NCBI RefSeq assembly: GCF_004014715.1
Contig: NZ_CP034835.1
Location: 620,001 to 684,000 of the forward strand
Direction: 5' to 3'
Length of the DNA stretch: 64,000 nt
Origin: Pseudoalteromonas sp. R3
GTDB taxonomy: Bacteria; Pseudomonadota; Gammaproteobacteria; Enterobacterales; Alteromonadaceae
Within the stretch, counting starts at the first letter, position 1. Every line of letters begins with the position of its first letter. Of the stretch, positions 63,884 through 64,000 are shown piece after piece. The notes below the pieces were generated by a model. The model made no database searches and was not told the DNA's origin. It saw nothing but the letters and a program-made list of their open reading frames with translations. The position numbers and the translations under genes are program-made.

Positions 63884-64000
63884 ATGCACAACCGCACGTC
63901 CTTACCTTTTATTCCAACTATGTTGGTCGCGGCCCTGAGCTGCGCTTGCCTGCCCGCTTTTGCAAACGAAACCAATCTATTGCCACAAACGGTCGAGTTT
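63884..64000 (+). CDS. Start of a probable TonB-dependent receptor (cut by the window end)
   Basis: ATG 63884 opens a frame of 39 codons running off the window: MHNRTSLPFIPTMLVAALSC continuing ACLPAFA as a signal peptide, then a mature start NETNLLPQTVEF. The latter fits the beginning of a FecA-type N-terminal signalling domain, which is what fecI-fecR would predict. GGA precedes the ATG by about 10 nt. Identity rests mostly on context. Confidence 0.65.
   Translation, partial: MHNRTSLPFIPTMLVAALSCACLPAFANETNLLPQTVEF

Overview
The window is chromosomal DNA of a marine gammaproteobacterium of the Alteromonadales, most probably Pseudoalteromonas. This is inferred from the gene orders rpsU-yqeY, ftsY-ftsE-ftsX-rpoH and mutS/pncC/recA, from the DUF3581, DUF1543 and RraB proteins, and from several large secreted or lipoprotein genes. 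No species is claimed. No tRNA, rRNA, insertion sequence, prophage or CRISPR array was seen.

Layout. 1-9.4 kb is core: yqeY, rpsU and rsmD on the minus strand, then ftsY (enlarged by about 28 copies of a 39-bp repeat), ftsE, ftsX, rpoH (behind a perfect CIRCE element), plsC, rraB and an HD-GYP protein. 9.4-15.5 kb holds a Fur-boxed small membrane protein, a FadL-type porin, mutS, pncC and SOS-controlled recA. 16-24.8 kb is mixed: a large lipoprotein, a Crp-like regulator, an amidohydrolase, proB, a diguanylate cyclase and a glutaredoxin-like protein. 25-36.4 kb is metabolic: gltX, an OhrR-like/glutathione peroxidase pair, LysR/alcohol dehydrogenase, cytochrome b561, a DcaP-like porin, acs with a NarL-type response regulator, and purU.

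36.7-48.5 kb is accessory. It has a giant Cys-paired repeat lipoprotein whose reading frame is broken near its N-terminus, a small DUF1566 protein, and a three-domain adenylation/carrier/alpha-oxoamine synthase enzyme with a DUF1579 partner.

48.5-55.5 kb looks like a zinc-starvation island: folE2, a truncated dihydroorotase, an M3 metallopeptidase lipoprotein, DUF1826 and a MerC-domain protein, with three sites resembling Zur operators. Inside it sits a separate module of a MarR-type regulator with a Cys-rich tail, two matching operators, a secreted protein and a DUF2024 protein.

55.6-58.4 kb pairs a Maf/DUF115 glycosyltransferase with a small protein carrying NDSFGA repeats. 58.6-64 kb is iron and heme uptake: exbB-exbD-tonB-heme oxygenase-DUF454 on one strand, and a Fur-boxed fecI (frameshifted as sequenced), fecR and the start of a probable TonB-dependent receptor on the other.
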